This document shows, piece after piece, positions 51,775 to 59,776 of a stretch of 64,000 nt of DNA. The DNA lies in the NCBI RefSeq assembly GCF_000758585.1, contig NZ_CP009281.1, forward strand, positions 2,852,001 through 2,916,000. The letters run 5' to 3'. The notes beneath the pieces were generated by a model. That model worked only from the letters and a program-made list of their open reading frames with translations, was not told the origin of the DNA and did not search any database. Origin of the DNA: Paenibacillus sp. FSL R5-0345. Lineage in GTDB: Bacteria; Bacillota; Bacilli; Paenibacillales; Paenibacillaceae. Each line of letters opens with the position of its first letter. Within the stretch, counting starts at the first letter, position 1. The position numbers and the translations under genes were made by a program.

Positions 51775-52620
51775 ATGAAAAAACTCAGTTTAACTATTCT
51801 ATTGGTGTTAACCGTGGTGTTTGTAGCGGGGTGCGGCAATAATTCGAATACCGATAATACCGATACTTCCAACAACTCTTCAGCTGGAACGAATGGCGGA
51901 ACTGCTGCAACTGCGAAAAATAGCTTGGAAGCTGTTAAAGCGAGCGGCAAATTACGGATAGGAACCGAAGGAACCTATGCACCCTTTACGTATCACGATG
52001 CATCGGGAAAACTGACTGGTTTTGACGTAGAAATTGCTGAGGAAGTAGCAAAGCGTCTCGGTGCTGACCCTGAATTTTCTGAGACACAGTGGGACGGTCT
52101 CTTTGCCGGATTGGACGCTAAGCGGTTTGATGTTATTTTTAACGAAGTATCCATTAATGAAGAGCGTAAAGCGAAATATGATTTCTCTGAGCCATACATC
52201 GTATCTAAAGCGGTATTGATTGTGAGTGAAAACAATGAGGATATTAAAGCATTTGCGGATCTTAAGGGTAAAAAATCAGGACAATCTCTGACCAGTAATC
52301 TATCCGAAATCGCTCGTGAGAACGGCGCTGAAATCGTTGCTGTAGACGGCTTCAATCAAGCGGTGGATTTACTGACCTCAGGCCGCATTGATGCAACGGT
52401 AAATGATGGATTGTCTTATCTGGACCTGAAAAAGCAGAAGCCTGATGTGAAAATTAAAGTGGTGGATGAGATTCCTAATGGTTCGGAAAGTGCCGCTGTA
52501 TTCCTAAAAGGAAACGACGACTTGGTAAAAGCAGTTAGTGATGCAATTATTGAAATGAAGAGCGATGGAACTTATTTAAAGATTTCTGAGAAATACTTTG
52601 GTGCTGACGTTTCAAAATAA
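51775..52620 (+). CDS. tcyA: Amino acid (probably cystine) ABC transporter binding lipoprotein
   Basis: A 281-residue family 3 solute-binding lipoprotein. Signal peptide with lipobox VFVAGC (Cys20), a Ser/Asn/Thr-rich linker, then the binding fold with LRIGTEGTYAPFTYHD, GFDVEIAEEVAKRLG and RFDVIFNEVSINEERK and YDFSEPYIVSKAVLIV. The ATG at 51775 is preceded by GAGAGGGG; the frame opening at 51739 is not needed. Cystine is inferred from similarity of the permease to TcyB; other polar amino acids are possible. Confidence 0.85.
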   Translation: MKKLSLTILLVLTVVFVAGCGNNSNTDNTDTSNNSSAGTNGGTAATAKNSLEAVKASGKLRIGTEGTYAPFTYHDASGKLTGFDVEIAEEVAKRLGADPEFSETQWDGLFAGLDAKRFDVIFNEVSINEERKAKYDFSEPYIVSKAVLIVSENNEDIKAFADLKGKKSGQSLTSNLSEIARENGAEIVAVDGFNQAVDLLTSGRIDATVNDGLSYLDLKKQKPDVKIKVVDEIPNGSESAAVFLKGNDDLVKAVSDAIIEMKSDGTYLKISEKYFGADVSK

Positions 52621-52671
52621 TTCAAGGTTTCAGAAGCTAAACTAGCCTGGAGCTAAAAAGGATGTCTGAAA

Positions 52672-53340
52672 ATGGATGACCGAAAAATACAAATTTTTTT
52701 AGATTCACTGCTACCCCTGCTAAAAGCGGGGGTGGCTTTTACCATTCCTTTAGCATTGATATCCTTTGTGCTGGGACTGATAATAGCGATTTTGACTGCA
52801 CTGGCTCGTCTCTCCCCATGGGTACTACCGATGCTAATCGCTCGTTTTTATGTATGGGTCATTCGCGGAACTCCTTTGTTAGTACAATTATTTATTATTT
52901 TCTATGGTTTGCCTGCAGTTGGAATTGTACTAGACCCATTTATAGCCGCGACCATTGGGTTTACACTTAGTGTTGGGGCTTATTCATCTGAAATTGTACG
53001 TGCTGCTATCCTGTCGATACATAAAGGTCAGTGGGAAGCGGCCTTCTCCGTTGGGATGACTCGTGCGCAAGCGCTTCGACGCATTATTCTTCCACAAGCT
53101 GCCCGTGTCTCTGTACCGCCGTTATCGAATTCCTTTATTAGCTTGGTCAAAGACACTTCTCTGGCAGCGACTATTACTTATACGGAGATGTTCAGAACAG
53201 CACAGCAGGTTGCTTCCACCACCTATGAGCCACTGTTGATCTACTGCGAAGCAGGGTTGTTCTACTTACTATTTTGCTCAGTGTTGTCAGCACTTCAAAA
53301 TTACTTGGAGAAACGACTGAGTCGTTTCTCTGCGAGCTAA
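52672..53340 (+). CDS. tcyB: Amino acid (probably cystine) ABC transporter permease
   Basis: A 222-residue HisMQ-type permease with five helices. Its family signature is [16 protein letters not shown] (about 66-81), followed by [42 protein letters not shown] (coupling loop, about 103-144) and [17 protein letters not shown]. The end [24 protein letters not shown] strongly resembles TcyB of Bacillus subtilis. Second gene of a three-gene operon. Confidence 0.86.
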   Translation: MDDRKIQIFLDSLLPLLKAGVAFTIPLALISFVLGLIIAILTALARLSPWVLPMLIARFYVWVIRGTPLLVQLFIIFYGLPAVGIVLDPFIAATIGFTLSVGAYSSEIVRAAILSIHKGQWEAAFSVGMTRAQALRRIILPQAARVSVPPLSNSFISLVKDTSLAATITYTEMFRTAQQVASTTYEPLLIYCEAGLFYLLFCSVLSALQNYLEKRLSRFSAS

Positions 53341-53353
53341 AGGAGGGACTATG

Positions 53354-54106
53354 ATGATTGAAATACTTAATTTGCATAAATCCTTCGGTGAGCTGCAGGT
53401 ATTAAAGGGTCTTGATCTCAGGATGGAACTTGGTAAGGTTCTGGTCATTATAGGCCCATCTGGCTCTGGTAAAACAACGCTTTTACGCTGTTTTAATCTA
53501 CTTGAAGTCCCTGATCAAGGAAGCTTATCACTCAGCGATATTAAAATTAATTTCTCGGAAAACAAGAAAATCCCGCAGAAGTCCATTTTGGCGTTACGTC
53601 AAAAAACAGGCATGGTCTTTCAATCCTATAATCTTTTTCCGCATATGACTGCACTCGGCAATGTGATGGAGGGACAAGTGACTGTCCAGAAACGATCCAA
53701 GGATGAAGCACGCGGACGTGCCCTTCAGTTGTTAGGTAAAGTAGGTTTGGCAGACAAAGCGGATGCTTATCCGCACCAACTGTCAGGTGGCCAGCAGCAA
53801 CGGGTTGCCATCGCTCGTGCTATGGCAGTAGATCCAGAGGTGCTATTGTTCGATGAACCCACCTCGGCGCTCGATCCTGAGTTGGTGGGGGAAGTGCTTA
53901 AAGTTATTAAACAGTTGGCAGCAGAAGGAATGACAATGGTGATTGTGACTCATGAAATGAAATTTGCTGCCGATGTGGCTGACCGGATCATTCTGATGGA
54001 TGGAGGCCATATTCTAGAGCAAGGGACTCCGCAAGAAGTTCTTGAGCACCCGAAACATCCCCGTGCGCTGCAATTTCTGAATAGAATTAGTGGTGAAGAA
54101 GGATAG
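53354..54106 (+). CDS. tcyC: Amino acid (probably cystine) ABC transporter ATPase
   Basis: A 250-residue ABC ATPase of the polar amino acid type. Walker [14 protein letters not shown]-loop [20 protein letters not shown], signature [16 protein letters not shown], Walker [16 protein letters not shown] and H-loop [13 protein letters not shown] are complete. Two ATGs (53351, 53354) follow AGGAGGG; the second has better spacing. It powers uptake by the preceding binding protein and permease. A terminator follows. Confidence 0.87.
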   Translation: MIEILNLHKSFGELQVLKGLDLRMELGKVLVIIGPSGSGKTTLLRCFNLLEVPDQGSLSLSDIKINFSENKKIPQKSILALRQKTGMVFQSYNLFPHMTALGNVMEGQVTVQKRSKDEARGRALQLLGKVGLADKADAYPHQLSGGQQQRVAIARAMAVDPEVLLFDEPTSALDPELVGEVLKVIKQLAAEGMTMVIVTHEMKFAADVADRIILMDGGHILEQGTPQEVLEHPKHPRALQFLNRISGEEG

Positions 54107-54125
54107 AAGAAGATCAACACGCAAA

Positions 54126-54162
54126 AAAAAAGCAGTTCAGGTTTATACCTGGGCTGCTTTTT
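54126..54162. terminator. Bidirectional terminator
   Basis: AGCAG...CAGGT and ACCTG..CTGCT arms (imperfect) with a four-base loop between the convergent ABC ATPase and SLH genes; A-run before, T-run after. Confidence 0.75.
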
Positions 54163-54201
54163 CGTATACATCATTCAGATCAGTGAAGTGCCGCGAATTG
54201 A

Positions 54202-54864
54202 TTAGGATTTAATACCGGTCTTAAGAAATTCCAAAGCGTTATAGAGCATAATGGCAGCTTCGGCACGCGTAATTTCGCTCTTCGGATTAAACTTCCCGTT
54301 AGCGTCTAAGCTATTGATCTTGTATTTAAGCGATCGTTGAACACTGCCTTGATAGGAAGGGTTGAGCGCAGTATCGTCAGTGATATCTACTGGCACAATA
54401 TTTATCATTGGCAGATTACCAATGCCTTCGACTCCTTGTACTAAGTAATTAGTGAACTCTTCTTTGGTCATTGTTTTGGTAGGGTCAATATCTTTGGGAA
54501 GCTCGACATGGTTGTAGTAAGCATTGATAAAAGCTTCAGCATACCATGCTTTATCTTTGACTTTAGTGAACAAGCCGCTGGCAATAGGAGCTTTGTTGAA
54601 ATCGATGGCCGCGAGACTAAGCTGGAGACCCCCTGAGATGAATTGAATTCCTTGAGCTGTTGTTACTTTGGAGCTAGGCATGAATTGGGATTCACTAACC
54701 CCTTTAATTAAGCCTTGATTCTTTAAAGAAATGATCTTTTCTTTACCGTTTATGTTATCAATATCCTTAAAGGTATTTCCGGCTGCAAATATTTGGCCAC
54801 CCAAAGAGAAGGAGAGAATGGTAACAGTTGTAATCGCGGCTAACGTTCTTTTTTTCATATTCAT
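54202..54864 (-). CDS. Secreted S-layer homology domain protein
   Basis: A 220-residue exported protein with a signal peptide (about 1-27, ending ..GGQIFAAG). It contains SLH-type repeats: FKDIDNINGKEKIISLKNQGLIKGVSESQFMPSSKVTTAQGIQFI (about 30-75), and a last one SLKYKINSLDANGKFNPKSEITRAEAAIMLYNALEF (about 180-215). SLH domains bind pyruvylated secondary cell-wall polymers and attach proteins to the wall. With only about two to three repeats it is probably a small wall-bound protein. GAGGTG upstream favours the ATG at 54864 over 54870. Confidence 0.75.
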   Translation of the reverse strand: MNMKKRTLAAITTVTILSFSLGGQIFAAGNTFKDIDNINGKEKIISLKNQGLIKGVSESQFMPSSKVTTAQGIQFISGGLQLSLAAIDFNKAPIASGLFTKVKDKAWYAEAFINAYYNHVELPKDIDPTKTMTKEEFTNYLVQGVEGIGNLPMINIVPVDITDDTALNPSYQGSVQRSLKYKINSLDANGKFNPKSEITRAEAAIMLYNALEFLKTGIKS

Positions 54865-55185
54865 GGTCATTTCACCTCGTTGTATGGATAGGCCTCGTGG
54901 CCGCTATCAAATAATTAAACGCAGAAAAATATGGAAAGGTTGCGGTCAAACCTATATAATTTCACGAAAAAGTAGAATTTGGCAGAAAAATAGGCAGGAA
55001 TGAATGAAAGAACTTTGGATAAGAGAGCTAGAATGTTATAATGATGTCAGGCTCTATTCATTCGTGATTATTTTTGATATGATTATATCGTAACGATTAC
55101 TATTTACGTTTAATATTTTGATGCATAAATGGGTACGTCTCAGTGGATACGGATGTTAAATCATTCCGGGAAGGTAGGAGATCAA
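54865..55185. other. 321-base gap between SLH and fur genes
   Basis: Holds the divergent start regions of both genes. A Zur-box-like site lies at 55088-55102. AT-rich sequence with several TAATAT-like boxes (for example near 55111) precedes fur, but no clear -35/-10 pair was assigned. An open frame from 55129 reads into fur but lacks a better ribosome binding site than the one used for fur at 55186. Confidence 0.4.
55088..55102. promoter_or_regulatory. Zur/Fur-type box upstream of fur
   Basis: TCGTAACGATTACTA matches the 7-1-7 Zur consensus TCGTAATnATTACGA at 12 of 14 defined bases. It lies 84 bases before the fur ATG, suggesting zinc- or metal-dependent control of that gene. Confidence 0.45.
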
Positions 55186-55659
55186 ATGGATCAAATTTCA
55201 AATATCAGTCAGCTGTTTGCGGCGCAAAAGTATAAATTAACGCCCCAGCGTGAAGCTATAGTGAAAATATTGCTCGACAATGAGAAAGATCATCTTAGTG
55301 TAGAAGAAGTATATATGCTTGTTAAGAACAGCTATCCGCATTTAGGGCTGGCAACGGTATACCGTACACTCGAGCTCTTATGCGAGCTTCACATTGTTGA
55401 AAAGATGAATTTCGGAGATGGAGTTGCTCGATACGATCTGCGCGGGAACGATCATTCCCACATGCATCATCATTTGATATGCAGCGTGTGCGGCAGGTTG
55501 GAGGAAATTAAGGATGACTGGCTGGTGGAGCTGGAGAAAAGAGTGGAACGTGAATATGGCTTTAACGTCACGGATCACCGTCTTGATTTCAAAGGTACTT
55601 ATGGCACATGTAAACGAACAGGCTGCAAAAAAGAAAAAGCAAACAAAGCGGTCTCTTAA
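55186..55659 (+). CDS. fur: Ferric uptake regulator family protein, Fur-type
   Basis: A 157-residue metal-responsive repressor. Winged helix at about 10-85 (KLTPQREAIVKILL, LGLATVYRTLELL, NFGDGVARYDLR) and dimer/metal domain with HSHMHHHLICSVCGR (Cys99, Cys102). The second cysteine pair is Cys142/Cys147 (CX4C) instead of the usual CX2C. Helix 4 and the region NFGDGVSRYDLR follow Bacillus Fur more than Zur or PerR. AGGAGA eight bases before the ATG at 55186 decides the start. It should repress iron uptake with Fe(II). Confidence 0.85.
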   Translation: MDQISNISQLFAAQKYKLTPQREAIVKILLDNEKDHLSVEEVYMLVKNSYPHLGLATVYRTLELLCELHIVEKMNFGDGVARYDLRGNDHSHMHHHLICSVCGRLEEIKDDWLVELEKRVEREYGFNVTDHRLDFKGTYGTCKRTGCKKEKANKAVS

Positions 55660-55677
55660 GCCGCTATCTAACTAAAA

Positions 55678-55729
55678 GAAGAAGCTGTCTCAGAAGTAGT
55701 AAATACTGCTTAGGGGGCAGCTTCTTTTT
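55678..55729 (+). terminator. Terminator of fur
   Basis: AAGAAGCTG and CAGCTTCTT arms with a long partly paired loop, followed by TTTTC. Confidence 0.75.
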
Positions 55730-55761
55730 CGGAAAGTGATATGAATGGAAATGGGGAAATC

Positions 55762-55884
55762 CTCCCTATAAATCGGCAAAATATCTATATGTCACAACAA
55801 ATCAGTTGATTTATAGGGAGATATTCCTTAATTTGCACGCAAACAGCGCTTCTTAAAAAACGGAGAAGCGCTACGTTGCGTTTT
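55762..55884. repeat. Two inverted repeats in the fur-AIM24 gap
   Basis: First, CTCCCTATAAATC (55762-55774) and GATTTATAGGGAG (55808-55820) form a perfect 13-base inverted repeat with a 33-base loop. Second, a hairpin at 55837-55884 has CGCAA..AGCGCTTCT paired with AGAAGCGCT..TTGCG, ending in GTTTT. The second is terminator-like; the first has no known role. Confidence 0.6.
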
Positions 55885-55931
55885 AATCAGTTAAGGAGAT
55901 CCTACTTATGGGAAAGGCTATGTCATTTTTA

Positions 55932-56615
55932 TTAGCTTCGTGTGGGCACGAAGGATTTAATCCATGTTCCAAAGCTTCCAGGGTTACGGCTTTGCACGAG
56001 GATCACACCTTCTCCGCGGAATCGGCAGACAAGCGCTTCACCACTGGTTAAACTGTTTAACCAGCCAGAGGCTGCTTTTTCTACCTTGTAGTCCATATAA
56101 TCTGGCCAAGCGACAAGATGCCCATTGTCGATAATCATCTCTTCACCAGGTGCTAAGTTAATGGCGTGGATGGCTCCGAAGGAGGACAGGAATACAGTTC
56201 CTCTACCACTGATTTCTACAATGAAAAAGCCTTCACCAGAGAAGAGACCGCGCGTTAAATTTTGCATTTTGGTATTGACTTGAATGCCTTCCGTTCCGGC
56301 TAAGAAACCATCCTTTTGAACTAACAACTTATATGAACCATCTAATTCGATAGCTTGGATATCACCCAATGATCCAGGAGACAGTAGTACCTCACTTTGA
56401 CCACGGATAGCTCTGAGCTCCTGGAAGAAGAATTTTTCTCCGCTGAGCATTCTTCCCAGACCTCGCATAACTCCGCCATCAGCGGTTCCTTTTAATTCGA
56501 CGTTGGGAGACATTGCAACCATAGCGCCCATTTCAGCTTTAACGCTTTCGCCTGGATCTAGATATACCTTCAGCATTGCAAATGCACCTTCGTACAAAAC
56601 ATCATATCTCATCAC
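55932..56615 (-). CDS. AIM24 family protein
   Basis: A 227-residue beta-rich protein of the AIM24/TIGR00266 family. It begins MMRYDVLYEGAFAMLKVYLDPGESVKAEMGAMVAMSPNVELKG and has GGVMRGLGRMLSGEKFFFQEL and FLSSFGAIHAINLAPGEEMIIDNGHLVAW, typical of the family. Mitochondrial AIM24 supports the MICOS complex; bacterial members have no known function, and many sit near membrane-stress genes. GGAGG lies upstream of the start. Transcribed away from the neighbouring small gene. Confidence 0.88.
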   Translation of the reverse strand: MMRYDVLYEGAFAMLKVYLDPGESVKAEMGAMVAMSPNVELKGTADGGVMRGLGRMLSGEKFFFQELRAIRGQSEVLLSPGSLGDIQAIELDGSYKLLVQKDGFLAGTEGIQVNTKMQNLTRGLFSGEGFFIVEISGRGTVFLSSFGAIHAINLAPGEEMIIDNGHLVAWPDYMDYKVEKAASGWLNSLTSGEALVCRFRGEGVILVQSRNPGSFGTWIKSFVPTRS

Positions 56616-56756
56616 TAAAACCTCCGAATCTATTTAAATAAGTTAGAACACTAGCAGTGATCTCATTGTAACGGAATTCCGGCTGCGCTCATAGTCTGAA
56701 TTATGTTAAAATATAGTTGTCTTACAGTTCACTAATGAATAGGAGAGTGGTGCCAT

Positions 56757-56963
56757 ATGGCACGAACCAAAACACAAAAAGCCTTGTTAAAGGCAGAGCG
56801 CTCAGGCACCTGGTGCGCAGCTCAAAGTCGAAGATCCAATGGGGATTATGGCGCCATTTCACAGCATGTACGATTAACGCCGAGCAAGCAACAGCAACTG
56901 AATAAGAATAAACACAAGGAGCGGATCTTCCAAGATGATGCTCCTTTTCATTTGGCAATTTGA
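56757..56963 (+). CDS. Small Arg/Lys-rich protein of unknown function
   Basis: A 68-residue basic soluble protein: MARTKTQKALLKAERSGTW, a single cysteine at 20, RRSNGDYGAISQHVRLTP and KNKHKERIFQDD. It has GGAG upstream of the ATG, and the composition is stable and hydrophilic, consistent with a nucleic-acid or ribosome contact. I think conserved proteins of this kind occur in Bacilli, but I cannot name a family. It is followed 62 bases later by a methyltransferase gene. Confidence 0.65.
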   Translation: MARTKTQKALLKAERSGTWCAAQSRRSNGDYGAISQHVRLTPSKQQQLNKNKHKERIFQDDAPFHLAI

Positions 56964-57025
56964 TAAGGTGATGTAACTAAGAATATACTGATAGAAGACA
57001 TAGATGGATAGGAGATATGTAACTA

Positions 57026-57757
57026 ATGAAACAAAACAAATATGACGATACGAATTTCTTCTCAGCGTATAAGCAAATGCCACGTTCCATTGGGGGACTT
57101 GAAGCCGCAGGAGAATGGCATGTACTAAAGTCACTCCTCCCAGATTTACATAATAAAAGTGTTCTTGATTTAGGCTGCGGATTTGGCTGGCACTGTTTGT
57201 ATGCACGTGAGCAGCAGGCAAGTTCAGTCATTGGCGTAGATATCTCTGAAAAAATGCTTCAAGAAGCGCGTGAAAAAACAAACGACCCAGCAATCTCTTA
57301 TATCCAGATGCCGATTGAGGATATTGATTTTGCGAGCGAACAATTTGATGTGGTCATTAGTTCACTGGCCTTTCATTATATCGAGTCCTTTGAAGCTATT
57401 TGCCGAAAGGTACATACTTACCTAAAGCCAGGCGGCAGTTTTATATTTTCAGTGGAACATCCCATCTTTACTTCTCGAAATGAACAAGACTGGTATGTGG
57501 ATGACCAAGGAAAACGTCTACATTGGCCTGTCGATCATTATCAGACTGAGGGATTGCGTGAGACCACTTTCTTAACAGAAAATGTGATTAAGTATCACCG
57601 CACCATCTCAACCTATTTCAATGACTTGATTGAAGCCGGGTTTGCTATCAAAGCAGTTAGAGAGCCTAAGCCTTCAGAAGAAATGAAAAACGATCCGTGG
57701 ATGAAGGACGAGGATCGAAGACCAATGTTCCTAATTATTTCAGCTGAAAAACAATAA
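57026..57757 (+). CDS. Class I SAM-dependent methyltransferase
   Basis: A 243-residue methyltransferase of the UbiE/Methyltransf_11 type. Motif I is LDLGCGFGW (about 48-56) and the acidic residue after strand 2 is GVDISEKML (about 72-80). Residues 1-40 and the C-terminal part with FIFSVEHPIFTSRNEQDWYVDDQG are typical of small-molecule O- or N-methyltransferases in Bacilli. The substrate is unknown. AGGAGATATG precedes the ATG. It is followed by a terminator-like hairpin and the convergent AraC gene. Confidence 0.82.
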   Translation: MKQNKYDDTNFFSAYKQMPRSIGGLEAAGEWHVLKSLLPDLHNKSVLDLGCGFGWHCLYAREQQASSVIGVDISEKMLQEAREKTNDPAISYIQMPIEDIDFASEQFDVVISSLAFHYIESFEAICRKVHTYLKPGGSFIFSVEHPIFTSRNEQDWYVDDQGKRLHWPVDHYQTEGLRETTFLTENVIKYHRTISTYFNDLIEAGFAIKAVREPKPSEEMKNDPWMKDEDRRPMFLIISAEKQ

Positions 57758-57793
57758 TCTCACCAACCAGAGTTTTGTATGAGTATTGAAGCA

Positions 57794-57842
57794 AGGGCTA
57801 TGCCTGAAGTAGTTTATCTACTAAAGGGACAGCCCTGTTTTC
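57794..57842 (+). terminator. Terminator of the methyltransferase gene
   Basis: AGGGCT..GCCT and AGGG..AGCCCT arms with an inner GTAGTTTATCTAC hairpin, followed by GTTTTC. Convergent with the AraC gene. Confidence 0.7.
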
Positions 57843-57863
57843 ATTTATGCGGCGTATCTTTAA

Positions 57864-58682
57864 TCATACTTGTGCTCTGCTGTGTACACGGTACTGTCTA
57901 GGAGACATGCCGAATCGACTTCGGAATACGCGGTGAAAATAAGTGTAATTTGCAAAACCACAGGTTTCTGCTACTTGCTCCAGCGGCATTGGACTGAAGG
58001 TTATTCGTTCTCTTGCCATCTCTAACCGGACATCATTTACATATTTAATAATGCTGGTACCGAAGGCTTCCTTAAACAAATGAACGGCACGGGAGACAGA
58101 TATATCTACATGCGCTGCAACATCCTCTAAGAGAAAAGGCAAGGTTGCATGTTCCTCTACATATTGCTTCATGCGGTAAGCTAGGTAACCTTTTGGTGAA
58201 ATGGCTGGCTGATCTGTAATGAGGCGGTCGATTTCCATACATAGGATTTGTAAATAACAGGCAGATATCGCTGGTGAGAAATCCGAAAGACGTCTATGCT
58301 CAAGAATCAGCTGGCGAAACAAGCCGAGAAAATTCTCACTTAAAGGCACACTTAAGAGTGAGGGTCTCTGAGCACGTTCCCACCATTCAGCAATCCATGT
58401 TCCTTCACAAAAAATATGATAATCTCCGCTTTCAATCCGCGGCTTACCTACAGGATACTCTTCCTTATCAATGATTAAATAATAAGGATCATTAGGAGCG
58501 AAGAGCATGATATCGCCGCTCTCCACTGGAGTCATCACACCGTCGATCATTGCTCTGCTTCGACCCTCTGTTTGCAGACGAATTAAATAGTTCTGATTTC
58601 CATGACTGTGAGACATATGAAAAGGTTTGCGGTGAAAAGAAAATCCGGCGGATAATACGTGACAGGTAGTTGATTGAGTCAT
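57864..58682 (-). CDS. AraC family transcriptional regulator
   Basis: A 272-residue regulator with an N-terminal cupin-like ligand domain (about 10-140; HGNQNYLIRLQTEGRSRAMIDG and PVESGDIMLFAPNDPYYLIID) and a C-terminal AraC DNA-binding domain (about 175-270, with DVAAHVDISVSRAVHLFKEAFGTSIIKYV and PLEQVAETCGFANYTYFHRVFRSRFGMSPRQYR). AAGGAGG before the ATG at 58682 decides the start. It is divergent from the oxidoreductase/isomerase operon and most likely activates it when its ligand, probably a sugar or sugar acid, is bound. Confidence 0.88.
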   Translation of the reverse strand: MTQSTTCHVLSAGFSFHRKPFHMSHSHGNQNYLIRLQTEGRSRAMIDGVMTPVESGDIMLFAPNDPYYLIIDKEEYPVGKPRIESGDYHIFCEGTWIAEWWERAQRPSLLSVPLSENFLGLFRQLILEHRRLSDFSPAISACYLQILCMEIDRLITDQPAISPKGYLAYRMKQYVEEHATLPFLLEDVAAHVDISVSRAVHLFKEAFGTSIIKYVNDVRLEMARERITFSPMPLEQVAETCGFANYTYFHRVFRSRFGMSPRQYRVHSRAQV

Positions 58683-59002
58683 GGTTCCTCCTTGATGTTC
58701 AGAAATGATAATCAGATTGTTCATGTTTTAATCATATTATTCATTTTATTATATACGCTTTCATATTACTATGTACCTAAGCAATAAAGAAAGAAATCGA
58801 CCATCTACGCTATACGGAGTCGATATTAGCTATGCAAACAAGAATGGCAGTTAAAGGAAACTAATGGGAATCAGATTAGTCAATTCTGCAACAGCATTAT
58901 TGTTCAAGTGATTGCTGCTATTGATCTCTTTGGGGACGAGCAGCGGAAAGAAGTTTAAACGAATTAGTAAGCTAACCCTAAACCCATTGGAGTGATTAGA
59001 AC
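58683..59002. other. 320-base divergent control region
   Basis: Lies between the AraC gene (minus) and the isomerase operon (plus). AT-rich sequence at 58735-58790 holds a cre-like site (58750-58764). An open frame without a start codon runs through about 58837-58959, encoding CKQEWQLKETNGNQISQFCN and ending EQRKEV; it is listed as a possible remnant only. No clear promoter was assigned. Confidence 0.4.
58750..58764 (-). promoter_or_regulatory. Candidate cre (CcpA site)
   Basis: Minus-strand ATGAAAGCGTATATA fits the cre consensus WTGnAAnCGnWnnCW except for the C near the end. Position in the divergent control region makes carbon catabolite repression of the sugar operon or of araC plausible. 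Confidence 0.45.
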
Positions 59003-59776
59003 ATGCTGAAGATAGGTCTGCAATTGTACACACTTAGAGAAGAACTGGAACAGGATTTCGAAGGAACACTGCGCAAGGTAGCAGCCCTTGGATATAAAGG
59101 TGTAGAGTTTTTTCACTTTTTCGGTCGTACTGCAGCAGAAGTTAAACAATTGCTAAATGAGCTTGGATTGGTCGCGCTCGGCGCACATCGTCCTTATGAC
59201 GCATTGTTGAATGATACAGAAGCAGAGATTTCTTACAATCTTGAGATTGGAAATCCTCATTTGATTGTTCCTTATCTGTCAGAAGAACAACGTAACTATG
59301 AAGAAGTTGCCGCGAACCTGAAGATTATTGGAGAAAAATGCAAAGCGGGCGGAGCGGTTCTTCTGTATCACAATCATGATTTCGAATTAACGGATAAATA
59401 TGGGGATAGTGACCGAACTGCTTTTGATGGATTGTTTGAAGAGGTGCCGGCTGACCTGCTACAAGTGGAAATGGATACTTGCTGGGTACATCATGCGGGC
59501 TATGATGCGGTTGAATATATCAACAAGTACGCAGGTCGACTGCCGATCATCCATCTGAAGGATCTGAAGAAACACGAAGACGGTTCACCGGAAACGGTTG
59601 TACTAGGTGAAGGTGAAGTGAACCTTACTGCAATTTTAGATGCAGCTGTTCAGGCAAATGTGGAGTGGGCGGTAGTAGAACAGGATTTCTGCAGTCGTTC
59701 ACCATTAGAAAGTGTAGAAGATAGTTTGAAATGGGTAAAAGCATACGCAAATCAAGGAGGAAAAGTTCATGTCTAA
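59003..59776 (+). CDS. Sugar phosphate isomerase/epimerase family protein
   Basis: A 257-residue TIM-barrel protein of the xylose isomerase-like (AP endonuclease 2) family. It starts MLKIGLQLYTLREELEQDFEGTLRKVAALGYKGVEFF, with metal-binding residues recognisable in the motifs VLLYHNHDFEL (about 119-129), VEMDTCWVHHAGYD (about 154-167), PIIHLKDLK and WAVVEQDFCSR (near 221-231). Members act as isomerases, epimerases, dehydratases or, recently shown, lyases on 3-keto-sugars. GGAG precedes the ATG. Overlaps the following oxidoreductase by eight bases. Confidence 0.86.
   Translation: MLKIGLQLYTLREELEQDFEGTLRKVAALGYKGVEFFHFFGRTAAEVKQLLNELGLVALGAHRPYDALLNDTEAEISYNLEIGNPHLIVPYLSEEQRNYEEVAANLKIIGEKCKAGGAVLLYHNHDFELTDKYGDSDRTAFDGLFEEVPADLLQVEMDTCWVHHAGYDAVEYINKYAGRLPIIHLKDLKKHEDGSPETVVLGEGEVNLTAILDAAVQANVEWAVVEQDFCSRSPLESVEDSLKWVKAYANQGGKVHV

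Noticed and set aside
55908..56051. A 46-codon frame on the plus strand beginning ATGGGAAAGGCT with a reasonable ribosome binding site (AAGGAG).
   Set aside because: Nearly all of it lies antisense to the end of the AIM24 gene, and the encoded peptide mirrors that gene's frame; no independent support.
57770..57792. GAGTTTTGTATGAG resembling one arm of the 64-bp thi leader repeat.
   Set aside because: Only the TTTTGTAT core matches and the partner arm is missing.
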